The notes beneath the pieces are model-generated. The model made no database searches, was not told the origin of the DNA, and saw nothing but the letters and a program-made list of their open reading frames with translations. Shown one piece after another: positions 44,819 through 56,555 of a stretch of DNA of 64,000 bases; position 1 is the stretch's first letter, and every line of letters starts with the position of its first letter. The DNA is from Bryopsis sp. KO-2023. Taxonomy: Eukaryota; Chlorophyta; Ulvophyceae; Bryopsidales; Bryopsidaceae. The position numbers and the translations under genes were made by a program. The DNA is taken from NCBI GenBank assembly GCA_030272585.1, contig BSYQ01000005.1, positions 1,798,001 through 1,862,000 on the forward strand, read 5' to 3'.

Positions 44819-46712
44819 TAAAAAAAGCACATCTAGGAAAACGTACTTTGATGTTGCAAAAAATTCACAATAATAAACATGTGTTTTGATGTTTCTTTGA
44901 GGATCCAGTGGTGGAAGCAACCAACCAAATATAGGAGAAATGGGAATTTCCCTTTTATCATTCTGATTTCGAAATGACCTCCCAATTCTAATCCAAAACC
45001 AAAAGTTTTGCAAGGAAAGTGTTTTTGGTGCACAGAGATCCGGGTGCGTTATGAGTTCACGGGACGAAATCTGATTCTATGAGCCATCCGTTAAACCACG
45101 TGATCCCTCTTCTCGTTCCAGTTTCCACACGCACCGAACTCCAAACACGTTGGCAAACCATTCCAGCAACGCCTTCCGTTTCGTCGTTTTTCGCCGCTCC
45201 TTTTCGGCCGCTCGCCTGTTGTATCTGTTGGACCAAAACGGAAAAACACAGACGAAAGACGTAGTACATAACTATTCGCGAACGTATATCGATACATGCA
45301 TGGATAAAGAAGCTTGAGGTTGAGAGTGGTGTCTGGTGATTTTTGGCTGGAAATCCTGAACGAACGAGTCCGTCACAGCTTGCCTGTATGCGAAGACGGT
45401 GCCTTGTGCCATCGCCGAAGTTGCTGCGAATGTTTGTTTTCCTTTACGAGCGTATTTGCGATCGGGTGGAGTGATGTTGAAGTATTTATTGATTGATTTA
45501 TTTATTGATTGATTGGATGGATGGATGGATTGGTTCAAGTTTGTTGGTAATGAACACGGTTGAAGAGAGCAGGCAGTAAAGTTTCCCGAACCACCCAAAT
45601 TCGTCCCAAACCTCCCATAAATTTCAGTCTGTCATGCGACTGTGCGTATGTCCGACAAATTTTCAGGAGGGGTGGGTTTCATCGATTTGCACGAAAGCGA
45701 TGTTTGTTTGTTTTTTGGGGGGGGGGTCCAGTGCATCAACCAGTCGTAATATGATCACGATCGACCCGTGGAGAGGCTCGCTGGAATTGTTTCAACCAGG
45801 GCAGCGACGTTCCATGCAGAAGGATTATGTGTAATGTTTGTTTTTATCCCCGATACAATCGTGCAACCGCCAAAACAGCACCCCATCGACACTCACAACA
45901 AAAAACAGCATTCCAGCCAGGTTTTGCAGAGAACCCACTCGACCTTGCTGTTTCTCAATCTTTTTTTTTTTTTTTTTTTCCCCATTCGAACAATTGTCAT
46001 TTCTCCACTAAAACCAATAAGATTTTTTCCCTAAACAGCAGCTGAACACATTTTTTCATTGATTCTTTCCCCCCCCTTTTTTTTTTTTTTTCCGCTTTCA
46101 CAGACTGTGCAAAAAGTATCTGAGTATTTGCACTTCACTCTCTATGTAATGATCCCACCCCCTCTCCAGAATAAAAAAAACCTGCACACACTCACTTCTC
46201 ATTCGTTTTTTTTTTTTTCTTTCTTTCTTTTTTTTCCCCTTCTTTCAAAGTTCTATGCCATTTAAAACCCCCCCCCCCCCCCAAAAAAAAAAAAAAAAAA
46301 AAAAAGCGAAAAATAACAAACCCACAGAGCCTAATTCTATTCTGGATTAATATATAACCTCCCTTTCTTTTTTTTTTCTTTTTCCTTGTTGCATGAATTG
46401 ATCCTCTCATCAAATATATAATATTCTTTGCGTGGGTCCAACCTTGCTCATAAATCCCTTATCTTCTCAACCCCCATTTTTTTTTTTTAATTCTTTCTTT
46501 CTCAAATAATAAATTTCTGCATTCCACCCCCAATCCCCCTTCTCACATAATAAACCCACATTTCATTTTCACAGCTAAAATCCCCCCACCCCCCTTTTTC
46601 TCCTCTTCCATGCAACGATGCCCACAGATCCAATGATTTTAATGATTTTTTTTTTTTCATGGAGGAAGATGTGTTGGTTTCTGGAAAGGAGGCTCTCTTC
46701 GTGGCCCCTATG
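44819..46712. other. Intergenic region upstream of the channel gene
   Basis: 44,819-45,050 is A/T-rich and may include more of the channel's first exon. 45,050-45,600 is GC-richer with CpG and is open on the minus strand (one frame starts MAQGTVFAYRQAVTDSF), so it is the likely promoter and leader of the channel. 45,480-45,540 is a GATT/GGAT simple repeat. The rest is homopolymer-rich spacer. Confidence 0.45.
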
Positions 46713-49700
46713 TCAGACTCGAGATTTTCCACAAGCCAGCATCCAGCCCACAACTGCTCCCAGTCCGATTCCCAATAATCCGACTTGGACCAACGCACTG
46801 GATCCATCCTTCCCCGAAAACGATGCAATTTTGCTCAAATCTCCAGCAAGCTTTTCCACGACCTTCAAAAAACAACCCCAAGAAAACATATCCCATCAAA
46901 GAATAGATATGAAACGTTGAATCTCAACGTTGAGGTCAGTAACTCCCCCCCCCCAAAAAAAAAGACGAAAAAAACACCTGGAAATAGATATGAAATTTCG
47001 ACATAGGAGTCGAGGGATCCCTCGCACCTGAGCAAGGTCTTCCACGGATTTGTTGAGATTCTGGCATTGGCCGTGCAGCTGAGTGATTTGCCTGCCCATG
47101 TCCCGAAGAGATTCGCCAGACCAGCTGGATGTTATTCTGTCCATCCTGTCGCATAGATCACGGATGCTCGTCGTGAATTCCGACGATTGCGAGTGCACGT
47201 TGGCCTGGGACCTCTTCATGCTTTGAGCCAGCTGTTGATAATCCCCTTCTTCAGTTTCGCTGCGAGTTGCTCGCATTTTCTGGGTTAGAAGGCCCCCATT
47301 GCTGCTGCTGCCACCACCAGAGGTTCTCTGTGATGTCATGCCTGGATCCAGCATTCAGGGAAAAAATCAGCAACAGGAAAACAGACTGTATGGGTAAATA
47401 CATCGGGCACCATGCATATCTCTATCTGCTGGGGGCCACCCTTACTCAAGCTCAAAATGTCGATCATCCTGTCGTTTTCGCCACCAGACCTTTTTTCTTT
47501 GGGGGGGGGGAGGGGGTTTAAAACTGAAAGTAAGACGAGTCCCTGTTGACTAAAGCAACTATACAGTTATTCAACAGAAGAACCTAATTTTGGAAAAATC
47601 CACGTCACAGATGCATGCAGGCCGATCAGATATGGCCGACATCAAATGCATGCATGCATGATCCAAGATGCATCTTCAAAGCACTCAACCGACCAACGCG
47701 AAAACAAAAATGACAAAAACACTTTTTAACCTCTAAGTAGTTTTCCTACTTAGAGGAAAATAAAGGGTGGGAGTGGATCTATTTTCCAGCAGTACTGGGT
47801 GACTGTATCTATCGGACGGACATGCATGGAGTTACAAAAACACACCATATCAGTCCTTCCAAGCTGAGATCACCATGCTATACCGTTCGGCGATGTGGAC
47901 ACGGTAATGGGAATCGGCAGGGATGCCGAGGAGGAGAGTCGGGCAGGCAGGGAGGAAGCTGAAGGGAAGTCGTCCGCTGCGAAAGACAGCGACCTTTTTG
48001 CGGAGAGCAGCACATCATCATGCAGTCCGAAATGTTTCTTTAAGTCCACGTTCGCCCGCAACTCGTTCGTCAGCTTTTCCAGCTGAACCTGGTGGTGGTG
48101 GTGGTGGAGTTTGGAAAGGTCAGGCATATTTTAATAATTAAAAACAATAGCTGAGCTATAAACGAGGAGGGGGGAGGATATGGCCGTAATTCAGGCAAAG
48201 AAAAGTAACAAACTGACAGTAAAAACGTTTTTTTTGTTTTTGCTTATGGAATGTGACGGATTTGGTGATTGCAAAAAAATAAAGGGGGTTGTCTTGTTTG
48301 TATTTGGATTTCAGTCGCAGTTTGCAGTGGTCCTTTGTTGAGGAACAATCAGGGAAAACTATTTTTTCGATCAGAAAAAGACCTTGGGGGAGGGAGGAGG
48401 GTGGCAAAGATAGAGGAAAGGTAAGGTCATCGCATGCTCTATGAAATCATTCATAAATTTTCTTGTTTCGGACAAACGAAATATGTTGCATATATATAAA
48501 TTGCTAGGCTACGCATCAGCATGAAAAACCCACCGATTCAATACCCCCCCCCCAAAAAAAAAAAAAAAAACAACGATAAAACACATCCCCTCCCACTCTC
48601 CAAAGCAAATATACATTCAAAAAAACCCCCCAAAAAAAAAAGACCCCAAAAAAAAATAAATTAATCAGAACAGACTGGTTTCTTACCTGTTCGATGTACG
48701 ATCGAGGCAGATAGTGTCCCTCCAATCCCAATTCCCTCCCGACAGCTGCCAGCTTGTCCCTGTCTTTTCCTTGGAGCTGCACGAAGGAGCCCAGCTTGTC
48801 GATGTCGTCAAATTTAATCACGACTGCTTTGCTGGCGATCGTCACCGTTTTCCTTTTCACGATCGTTCCGATTTCGTAACCCAGTGCCATCAGCCCACCC
48901 AAGATTCTGACGCTGACCTGAAAAAAAGAAAAAACACCAAGAAGGGAAATGTTTTTTGTTTTTTTTTTTTTGATCGGCAAGGTCGAGTGGGAAAAAGACA
49001 CAAAAAAAGCGTATCGTGTGTCAGACTTGCATTTGGCGATCAGCCAGCAGTGTGCTGGAGCCACACAACTCCAAACCAGTCCAAAATCGATCCTTTTTTT
49101 TTTTTTTTCGAGACTCTGTTTTGGTTTTTGGTTTCCTCCCCCCAATCGTTTCACAAAACTCAACTATGGGATTGATATCAGTCATTTTTTTTTATTTTTT
49201 TTTAAGAAAAAAAATGACATCAACTGAGGTCGAGAACTCCAAGGCCGTATCCGATGCATGGATGAGCCTCTCATCATCGATTTCGATTTCGAACTTTTTT
49301 TCCTTTTTTTTTACCTCGAATGAAATTCTTGGCGAAATAATGAAAGGACCCTCCGTGACGCATTCCTCAAACATGAGACTGTATCGGCCGTCGCGATTTC
49401 TCATTCTCAGCCAACTGGTGCAAGTTTCGGGGTCCTCGTTGGGGGGAAGCAAATATATATCCACTATATCGGATTCGTTCGTCCTGGAGCTACCCTGCCA
49501 AAAAAAATTGATGAAAAAAAAAATGATCCCAAAACTTCCAAACAAAAAAGGGGAAAAAAAAAGAAGCAAAACCACAGAGTTGATTCAGTGCTTGTTTTCT
49601 TTTCATTTTTTTTTTTTCGACACAAAGGATAAAACGTCGAAAATATATATTACTGTTAATATATATATTAATATTAATGTGTTTTGCTGCATGATGAATC

Positions 49701-52566
49701 GAGGAAGGGAAAAGGGAAAATCAGTGGGGTGTCTTTCCACTGATTTGTGTGAGTCATCAGGATTCGAACCTGGGTCAGTGAGGGGTCGAATCGGCTGGTG
49801 AACTTGGAAGAAAATTTTGGCATCGTGATTTACACATCATCCTAACCTCAAATTAGATTAGATTATTAGAGATAATATTAATATTAATATTAGAGATTAT
49901 TTGCCAGCCAAAATGTTTCGGGACACTTAAAATAAACAAGAAAAAGCATGTGTGTGTGCGTGTTCGTGTGTGTTTTGACCTCACCTCCAGAACTTTCTCG
50001 GCATCCTCGATTCGGACATCTTGTTGGGCTTTCAATATGTAGGTGGCATTCATGAATCCGGTGAAAGGATTAAAAGTGTTGTAAATTCTCAGGTGGGCGG
50101 TCATCAAGTCCGGTTCGATGAAGGCTTTATACATTGGATACACGGTGTCCGAAATCTGATTCCCCCCCAAAAAACAAGAAAAAAGGTTAAAAAGGGTTTT
50201 TAAAAAAAAGGGGGGTGAAAAAAGGTTGAAAAGCACCCAATCAGTTACATTACAAAACAACGAGCATCTCCACATGACATTTTCAACGATGCAAATCATT
50301 CGACTAAGTTTAAATCAGTGAAAAGACTCAGGCTTCCAACTTCCAATGGGATAGATTCACCCCCCCCCCCCCTCATCCCCCCTTTTTTTTTTCTTTTTGA
50401 AAAATGGAAAACGAAAACATGAGTACTAGATTCAGGGTTGTTTCCAATTGTAGCGACGTGACAGTCAGTCAAGTCTGCATGACAGTCAGTCAAGTCTGAG
50501 GGGAATAGCCTCACTTGAGTGATGATTTCATCCGCAGCTTGCCCCGATCTGTCCAAATCTCTTAAGACTCGCTTGACCAAATCAAAATGCACCCCCCCTG
50601 TGATTGACACTTTCAAGTCCAAAAGGTCCCTACAGTGGAATTCAACACGAGATGCATATTCAGCAACTTGAATCAAATGAAAATGATTCAAAGAATGCCA
50701 AACTTCAGCAAGAGACTAATACATATAAACAAATATATGTATATAACCAGAATGTACTTACAAAAAATATGTAAGTACATACTGGTTCCGAATCCTGATA
50801 TGCGCTGGTCCCCCTTAGAAAATAGATGTTTAAAAAGTTCAATATGTTGCTGAAAAGGTCGTCAAAACTTGACACGGCCAGAAATAATATCTCGATCTCA
50901 AAAATCAATTTAGTGGTAGAAATCTTTGGATCAATGTCTTCAAGAAAAAAAAGCGCAATCCTTGGCACATTCTGGTAGGTAGGTATATATTGGTAGGTTT
51001 CACTGCACAAATAGGACTGGCTATATTATGCATACTTTACATACATGAAGTTTTTCTGTTTGATTTATTTTTCCATGGGAGATTCCTCCATATCCATATA
51101 TATTGCTCCAACCTGAGTTTATCGCTCAATGCATAAATCCCTTCGACAATCACCACTCGGGAAGAAGGCACCGCCATGTCGCTGTATCCTACTCTCTTGC
51201 TTTGTTTAAAATCATATATGGGGATCTGCAAAAAGGAAAAAAAAAATACACATGACGAGCAAAAAAAAAAAAAAAAGAAAGAGTCACAAAGACAAAAAAA
51301 TAGTCCATCAATGAAATGGAAAATTTTCCGGAAAAAAAGAAGAAAAATTGAACTTCTTTTCTGATCATATTCATATAATGACGCTTGATCAATATCGATT
51401 CTACAGCTTTTGCCTTCAAAAAAATATATATGTAATGTCGCTCCTTTTTTTAACTTTCACACAATCTATGAAATTCTGTATTATTTTTTTGCACAATTAC
51501 CCACCTTCACTTCTTTACCATCTTTCAAATCCTGAATATTTTGCAGCAAAAGATCATAGTCGGTCAAACGTGGATCTGAAAACAAACACAGGCGGTCAAT
51601 AGATTCATAAAATCATAAGTAATTCCTTTCGGTAATTTGTTCGTTTATTTTATTTCATTTTTTTAAAACCCTACCCACCAATTTTTTTCCCCCTAAAAAT
51701 AGAATCTGAAAACTAAACGTCAAAGTACATTGCTTCCAACAATACCAAGAAAAAACTTAGTCTACCTGGATAATACAGAAAAAAAAACAAAAACATCCAA
51801 CCGACCCATTTTTCCATTGAAACAAATTTTGAATCCAAAAACGAGCCAAAAATTTAACCTCCACAACTTTTTTGGTTTGTAAATCGACACTTTAGATGCG
51901 ATCAGAAAATATCAACCTGTTTTCGATCATCCTGAGATTTCCAATCAACTTTTTCATGCACAATAACGAGGCAATCTTACCATCAAAATTTCCATCCACC
52001 ACTTTGCTGCCATCGTTGTAATTATCCATCGATATCACTGCCACCCCTGCAATACGAAAAAGAAAGGAAAGCTGAGTTGCAAAAAAAATTGAAAAAAAAT
52101 TGAAAAAAAATTGAAAAAAATAAAAAAAAATTGAAAACTTAAAAAAAAATTGAAAAATTAAGGCGTCCAGAATTCTACTTTGAATTCAACAAAATACAGA
52201 TGATCGAGTAAAACACCAAAACATAAAACATCACCGCTGGCACCTTATATCGATCAGGTAACTTTACTATAAAAAAAAAGATTCAAAATTCAAATTTCTG
52301 CTTTCCTATATCTGCATCCTCTATGGGACATATTACTCCTTAAAATATCATTCGACAATCCATTTTTTTCTTCGTTCTTTTGTTTTCTTTATGCAGCCGA
52401 GTACTCGATTCAAAAATATATGACATATTTTATAACACATTTATGTACATTGGATATTTAACACATTTTTTTCTGAGTCAGTCTACTACACATTTCTGTG
52501 AACGGGCTGCACTCGGCCTTTTGGCCTTGTGTAAAATAATTCCAATTCCATTTATATTTATATTTA

Positions 52567-52597
<31 letters not shown>

Positions 52598-54389
52598 TTA
52601 TTTTTTTTAATCATTTGGATGATCGATTGCTACCTGGACGTACCCTGCATGAAACTTTTAACTTTCTTTGAAAAGGCAGTTTTACCAGAACCCGAAGGAC
52701 CAGCCAAGCCAACCTTCACAACACAATTGCGCCACCAAAAAAAAAATGAAAAAAAATAAAAATGTGAAATATCGCATTTCCGGCACCACAGGCACGATTT
52801 CTTGCTATCCTTTTTTTTAATTCTTCATTTTATAATATTAATAGAAAATTTATAACATTTTTGTATATTGTTTTCTGGTTTTTTTTTAAATCTTCCTTTT
52901 TTGTTTAGAAAGATGGTAGATGGTTTGTTTTTTCCCAATCGCTTTTTCCGTATACATGGGCTGTTAAACGTCCACCACATGCAATTTTCTATTTTATTTT
53001 TTTCTGTTGGAGGTTAATTCAAAGAACAATACAATAATAGTGTTTTCTTTGTTTTTGTTTTCTTTTAGAAAACTATTTTTTGAATTTTGACCAGCAAACT
53101 CACCACAATCGTTCCCTCATTCTGACTCATCAACAGCTGTACAGCCCGGATGAACACGAAAAAGCCCTGTATCGTCGAAATGACAAAAATATGTTTGCAT
53201 CACACTCCAGAAAACTTGCAACCACCTTTTTCCAAACAAAAAAATGAAATAATGCCATACAACACCAGGGAACAGGGGGTTGTTTGCATCGGACAGTAGT
53301 TTACAGCTACTCGTGGAGTTGTGCGATATAATTTCTAGAATGAGGAATATATACACATATATATCTGATTTTATTGTTATTTTATTTTATAACAAAATGT
53401 ATTTATTTGTTTTTCTTTATTTTATTTTTCTAATAAAAGTTGGCAATTGAACACATAGATATAGGGATTTTGGCTTATTTTTGCAGAGCTATGTCATATC
53501 TCCTTTGCATAGCGGCCGAGCTACACATGGGGATTTCAACCTTGATGTAATATATTAAAAAATAACAATAAATAAAATAAACATTTTCAAAAATATGATG
53601 CAATGACACTGATAAAGATACAACATCAAACTTTGGTGGAAAACATATCTTGAATTGAAAGTGTTTCACAAAAAGCCAAACGCCGAGTGCAGCCCGTTCA
53701 CGGAAAAGTTTTATTGACCGACTCGGAAATAAAGCACCGTATCATCCCAATATCCATATCCAGCTCTCTACCCCCCCCCCAAAAAGAAATAAATATAAAT
53801 TTAAATTTATATATATATATAGTTTTTTCCCCGCAAAGTCGATACCTTGTCAAAAGAAAGCTGGTCAGCTATGGGCTTGATGGTATATCGAACTCGACCA
53901 TCCTTCGTCAGAAATTTGTCCAGTTCCAGTTGATCCTTCAAGAGACCCTGTAGTTCCACAAAACACCAAAATGAAAAAAAAAACACTGGAAAATAGAGTG
54001 TAACATCGACTTGATTGTTGGGTGAAAACTTTCATCCAAAATTTCCGAATAGACGCGGACATATACATCCATAGATGCACCCACAAAAAAAAACCCTCAG
54101 AAAGAATAAACAGGATATATTTTATTTACTCAATTATATAATAAATGTATAATATATCTACATACCCCCCCCCCCCTTTCCCCCATTATCTTTCCCTGAA
54201 CTCAACCCTCTGAAGCAGAGCCCCTGTCCAAAACTCCTTTGCCACAAAAAGGGGAAAAGAATGCCCATCCCCATATTCACCGACCGAAACCCCGCTCTAA
54301 AACAACCTTAAAAGACTTTTTTTGACGTCCACCTGTACGTCATAGGTCGAAGAAGTCATCTTATTTCCAACTGAGCCGTTACGGGACAT
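46713..54389 (-). CDS. TTM1/TTM2-type triphosphate tunnel protein: uridine-kinase-like plus CYTH domain, tail-anchored
   Basis: Fourteen exons in transcript order give 635 residues: 54333-54389, 53846-53947, 53104-53166, 52644-52713, 51981-52046, 51505-51575, 51113-51225, 50515-50629, 49985-50155, 49315-49494, 48687-48917, 47884-48088, 47028-47341, 46713-46862. All phases agree. The start MSRNGSVGNKM leads to GLLKDQLELDKF and a P-loop GPSGSGKT at about residues 79-86, then ISMDNYND, DDPRLTDYD, IPIYDF, VIVEGIYAL and TGGVHFDLVKRVL. The CYTH part has IEPDLMTAHLRIYN, NPFTGF, WLRMRNRDGRYSLMFEE, LGGLMALGY and LEGHYLPRSYIEQ. A coiled coil and one C-terminal membrane segment follow (ALVQVGLLGIGLGAVVGWML). 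Arabidops T TM1 and TTM2 have this layout, are pyrophosphatases and work at the mitochondrial outer membrane in senescence and immunity. The same role here is inference. Confidence 0.95.
47730..47756. repeat. 11-bp perfect hairpin in a TTM intron
   Basis: CCTCTAAGTAG pairs with CTACTTAGAGG across the loop TTTTC, flanked by T-rich and A-rich runs that could extend the stem. It lies in the intron between 47341 and 47884. Confidence 0.75.
49754..49777 (-). other. Orphan tRNA T-arm/B-box-like motif in a TTM intron
   Basis: On the minus strand it reads TGACCCAGGTTCGAATCCTG followed by ATGA. This contains the exact B-box GGTTCGAATCC and closely matches module 2 of the chromovirus LTR (TGACCCGGGTTCGAATCCCG). 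No D-arm or anticodon arm lies next to it, so it is not a tRNA gene. It lies in the intron between 49494 and 49985. Confidence 0.55.
50460..50498. repeat. Short tandem repeat, two 18-bp units
   Basis: GACAGTCAGTCAAGTCTG occurs at 50460-50477 and again at 50481-50498, joined by CAT. It lies in a TTM intron close to the donor of the exon at 50515-50629. Confidence 0.75.
52468..52550 (+). repeat. Interspersed ~115-bp repeat, copy C
   Basis: Landmarks TTCTGAGTCAGTCTA, CTGTGAACGGGCTGCACTC, GGCCTTTTGGCC, TTGTGTAAAATAATTCC. The 5' part seen in copies A, B and D is not clear here. It lies in a TTM intron, antisense to the gene. Confidence 0.85.
53645..53759 (-). repeat. Interspersed ~115-bp repeat, copy D
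   Basis: On the minus strand: GATATTGGGATGATACGGTG, TTTCCGAGTCGGTCAA, CCGTGAACGGGCTGCACTC, then a diverged GGCGTTTGGCTTTTTGTG and AAACACTTTCAATTCAAG. It lies in a TTM intron, in sense orientation. Confidence 0.8.
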
Positions 54390-55272
54390 CGCTCGCCTAT
54401 CGGAACGCAGTGCCCAACACTAACAGGGAAAAAAAAAAGAGAACAAGACCAAAAAAAAGTCGCGCATTCAGCTCCACTCTATAGATGGATGGCCGTCCCC
54501 CGTCACCTCACCACCCGCGCGCGAAAAACGTAAACGAGGCAAAATATTCAAAACAAACACGACCATCCCCACCTTTCTCCTTGGAGTGGATCTATCCCCG
54601 CGAAGGGAATCATTTTTCAAGCTCCCGCTCATTTACAAACACCTATACAGAGCGCCTCAAAACGAACCACCTTCGCGCTCACGGAACGGCCCTGTTTTTT
54701 TATTCCGGTTTTTTCCCGACGGCTGCTAAAAAAGCTGTCTCCCTCCAGTCAGTCACGGAGACAGAGGAAAGTCACGCAACCCCCCCCCCTTTTTTTTTCC
54801 TTCCCACTCCTGTTTTCTGTTTTACTTTTTTTTTTCTGCCTTCCAAGACAGGGTTTTTCCGCGCGACTTCAAAACCACGGAGCTGGTTTCGGACGACCCT
54901 TGATACCTTGGTACGACAGGGGGGAGGGATTTGTTTTCAACTGGGTGTATGTTCGGTGCTTGGCAATTCTCTCGGCCTTTCCTACGTTTTCCGTTCGAAC
55001 AGTACGAGATCCGTCGGCACGGTGAAGGATTCCCGTCGGCTCTCTTTCCCGCCTTTTTTCGGCATGTTTTTGGTTTCAAGATTGTTCCAACCACGGCAGG
55101 CCTGGTGCGACGTCCTGTTGAGAAGCCGTGGTGTTGACTCGCGAAAAGAAACGGAGAAAAAAAAAGCAAGGAAAAGGAACGTGTTGAGGCAAATTCAACA
55201 AACGCTAGGGAGACAAAGTGAGTAGATCCTCTCTTTTCCGTTTCAGTTTTCCTTGTTGGTTGTGGGTTTGGA
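54390..55272. other. Bidirectional promoter between TTM (-) and methyltransferase (+)
   Basis: GC-richer than the introns and rich in CpG. A plus-strand frame at 54485-55225 is open for 246 codons but reads as low-complexity and matches no family. With two ATGs 884 bp apart and facing away from each other, the region most likely carries the promoters and leaders of both genes. Confidence 0.5.
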
Positions 55273-56052
55273 ATGGAAAACGAGGAGGCGGAAGATTTCT
55301 TCAACCCCGAGCTCTTTATCAATCAAGAGTACGTCCTGGAAACGTTCAAGTTTGGCGAACTGGAGCAGAGACTCTTCTGTGCGAAAAGTGCTGTGACAGA
55401 TTTCGACCTCACAGGTCAGATCGTTTGGCCAGCAAGCCAGATCCTCTCCTGGTTGCTGATCGCCAAAGCGGACGCTTTCGTGAAAGGATCCACGGTTCTT
55501 GAAGTGGGTGCTGGATGTGGTCTTGTCGGGCTGGTGTCGGCGCAGCTTGGTGCTGGAGAAGTGGTGTTGACGGATGGTTCAGAGATAGTCGTCAAGCTTC
55601 TGGATAAAACGATCGCGGCGCTGCCTGGAGATTCTGACTGCGCGATAACTTCAGCGTTGTTACCCTGGGGCAGCCGCGAACACGTCGAAGCTCTGTTCGA
55701 ACGACTGCCAGAAGCGCACCCGAACATCATCGTCGGAGCCGACGTCTTTCAGACGACTTTTGGGCGGCCGTCGCTGTTGCTTGGGACTGTCAAGCGAGTC
55801 CTTCGCAGGTCGTTCCAGAACAGGAAGCCCCGATACGCTGGTGAGTATGCGTTTTATGGATCGGTCGGAATGAGAAAGGGGACGGACGAGGAGCTGATAC
55901 GAAAATGTGCCGAAGAAGAAGCGTTCCAGATATTTGAGGTGGATCTGCCGTCTTTTTTACCGCCTGACCTCCCCCGGGAAGCATTTTCCCAACTGGAAAT
56001 TCGAGTTTTTCGCTTCACGTTGTCTTGCGAGGTGTTGGAAGGGAGCAGCTGA
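55273..56052 (+). CDS. METTL21-type (Methyltransf_16) protein methyltransferase
   Basis: 259 residues, one exon. A seven-beta-strand methyltransferase core is clear: GQIVWPASQILSWLL, then motif I VLEVGAGCGLVGLVSAQLGA for S-adenosylmethionine, post-I VVLTDGSE, a Trp-Gly step (LLPWGS) and IIVGADVFQ. This order is that of the METTL21 family of protein lysine methyltransferases. Most family members have a DxxY motif at the DVFQ position, where this protein has Gln instead of Tyr. A later segment FYGSVGMRKGTDEELIRKC and the C-terminal strand QIFEVDLP complete the fold. The target protein cannot be told. CpG-rich coding sequence and no introns distinguish it from its neighbours. Confidence 0.85.
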   Translation: MENEEAEDFFNPELFINQEYVLETFKFGELEQRLFCAKSAVTDFDLTGQIVWPASQILSWLLIAKADAFVKGSTVLEVGAGCGLVGLVSAQLGAGEVVLTDGSEIVVKLLDKTIAALPGDSDCAITSALLPWGSREHVEALFERLPEAHPNIIVGADVFQTTFGRPSLLLGTVKRVLRRSFQNRKPRYAGEYAFYGSVGMRKGTDEELIRKCAEEEAFQIFEVDLPSFLPPDLPREAFSQLEIRVFRFTLSCEVLEGSS

Positions 56053-56555
56053 CCTAAAAGACGCTCCTGGCGCTTGGGCATGGTGTTTGTTTGTTTCGAG
56101 CTCAGGTTTTTCGTCATTCTAGGATTGTAGTTCATACAAGAACGGCAGGAAAAACGGGGCAATATGATGGGTGTTTAGTTGTCTTGTTTGTACTGGGGGA
56201 ACTGCTTTGATGACTGACTGGAAATGTGGTGCTATGGCTGGCCAGCTTTCAGTAACACAGACTGCCACCAACTACAATCTGTGGAAAGGAGTAAGTCAGT
56301 TGGTGTGGGATTTTTTTATTTTTTCACAGTTGGGCAGTTGTTGTGCTGTTTGTACTGTTAGGAATCCTGGTTGTGGTGTTTGAAGGGACATTGTTTGGAA
56401 GAGGGGTCGTACTTTTCACAATCTGATAATTGGAATTCAACGAGACGCTTTTCAATCTGATCGGTATTTCCTTGCATGTACGTGTACTTGTTCACTTTTC
56501 CTTTCATACTGCCGAACAAGTGAGTCGATGCGTAGTCCAAACCAAGCTTACGTTA
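56053..56555. other. Region 3' of the methyltransferase
   Basis: Probably the methyltransferase 3' UTR and upstream part of the next transcription unit. Short open frames on both strands read as plausible peptides (minus-strand 56358-56540 ending SKQCPFKHHNQDS), but none can be tied to flanking exons with confidence. Confidence 0.35.

Noticed and set aside
54485-55225. Plus-strand open frame of 246 codons
   Set aside because: Contains Phe/Pro runs from homopolymers and no domain, and lies between two divergently transcribed genes as promoter DNA.
56358-56540. Minus-strand frame reading like a protein end (SKQCPFKHHNQDS)
   Set aside because: Could not be joined to any upstream minus-strand exon with matching phase; plus-strand exons just downstream are better supported.
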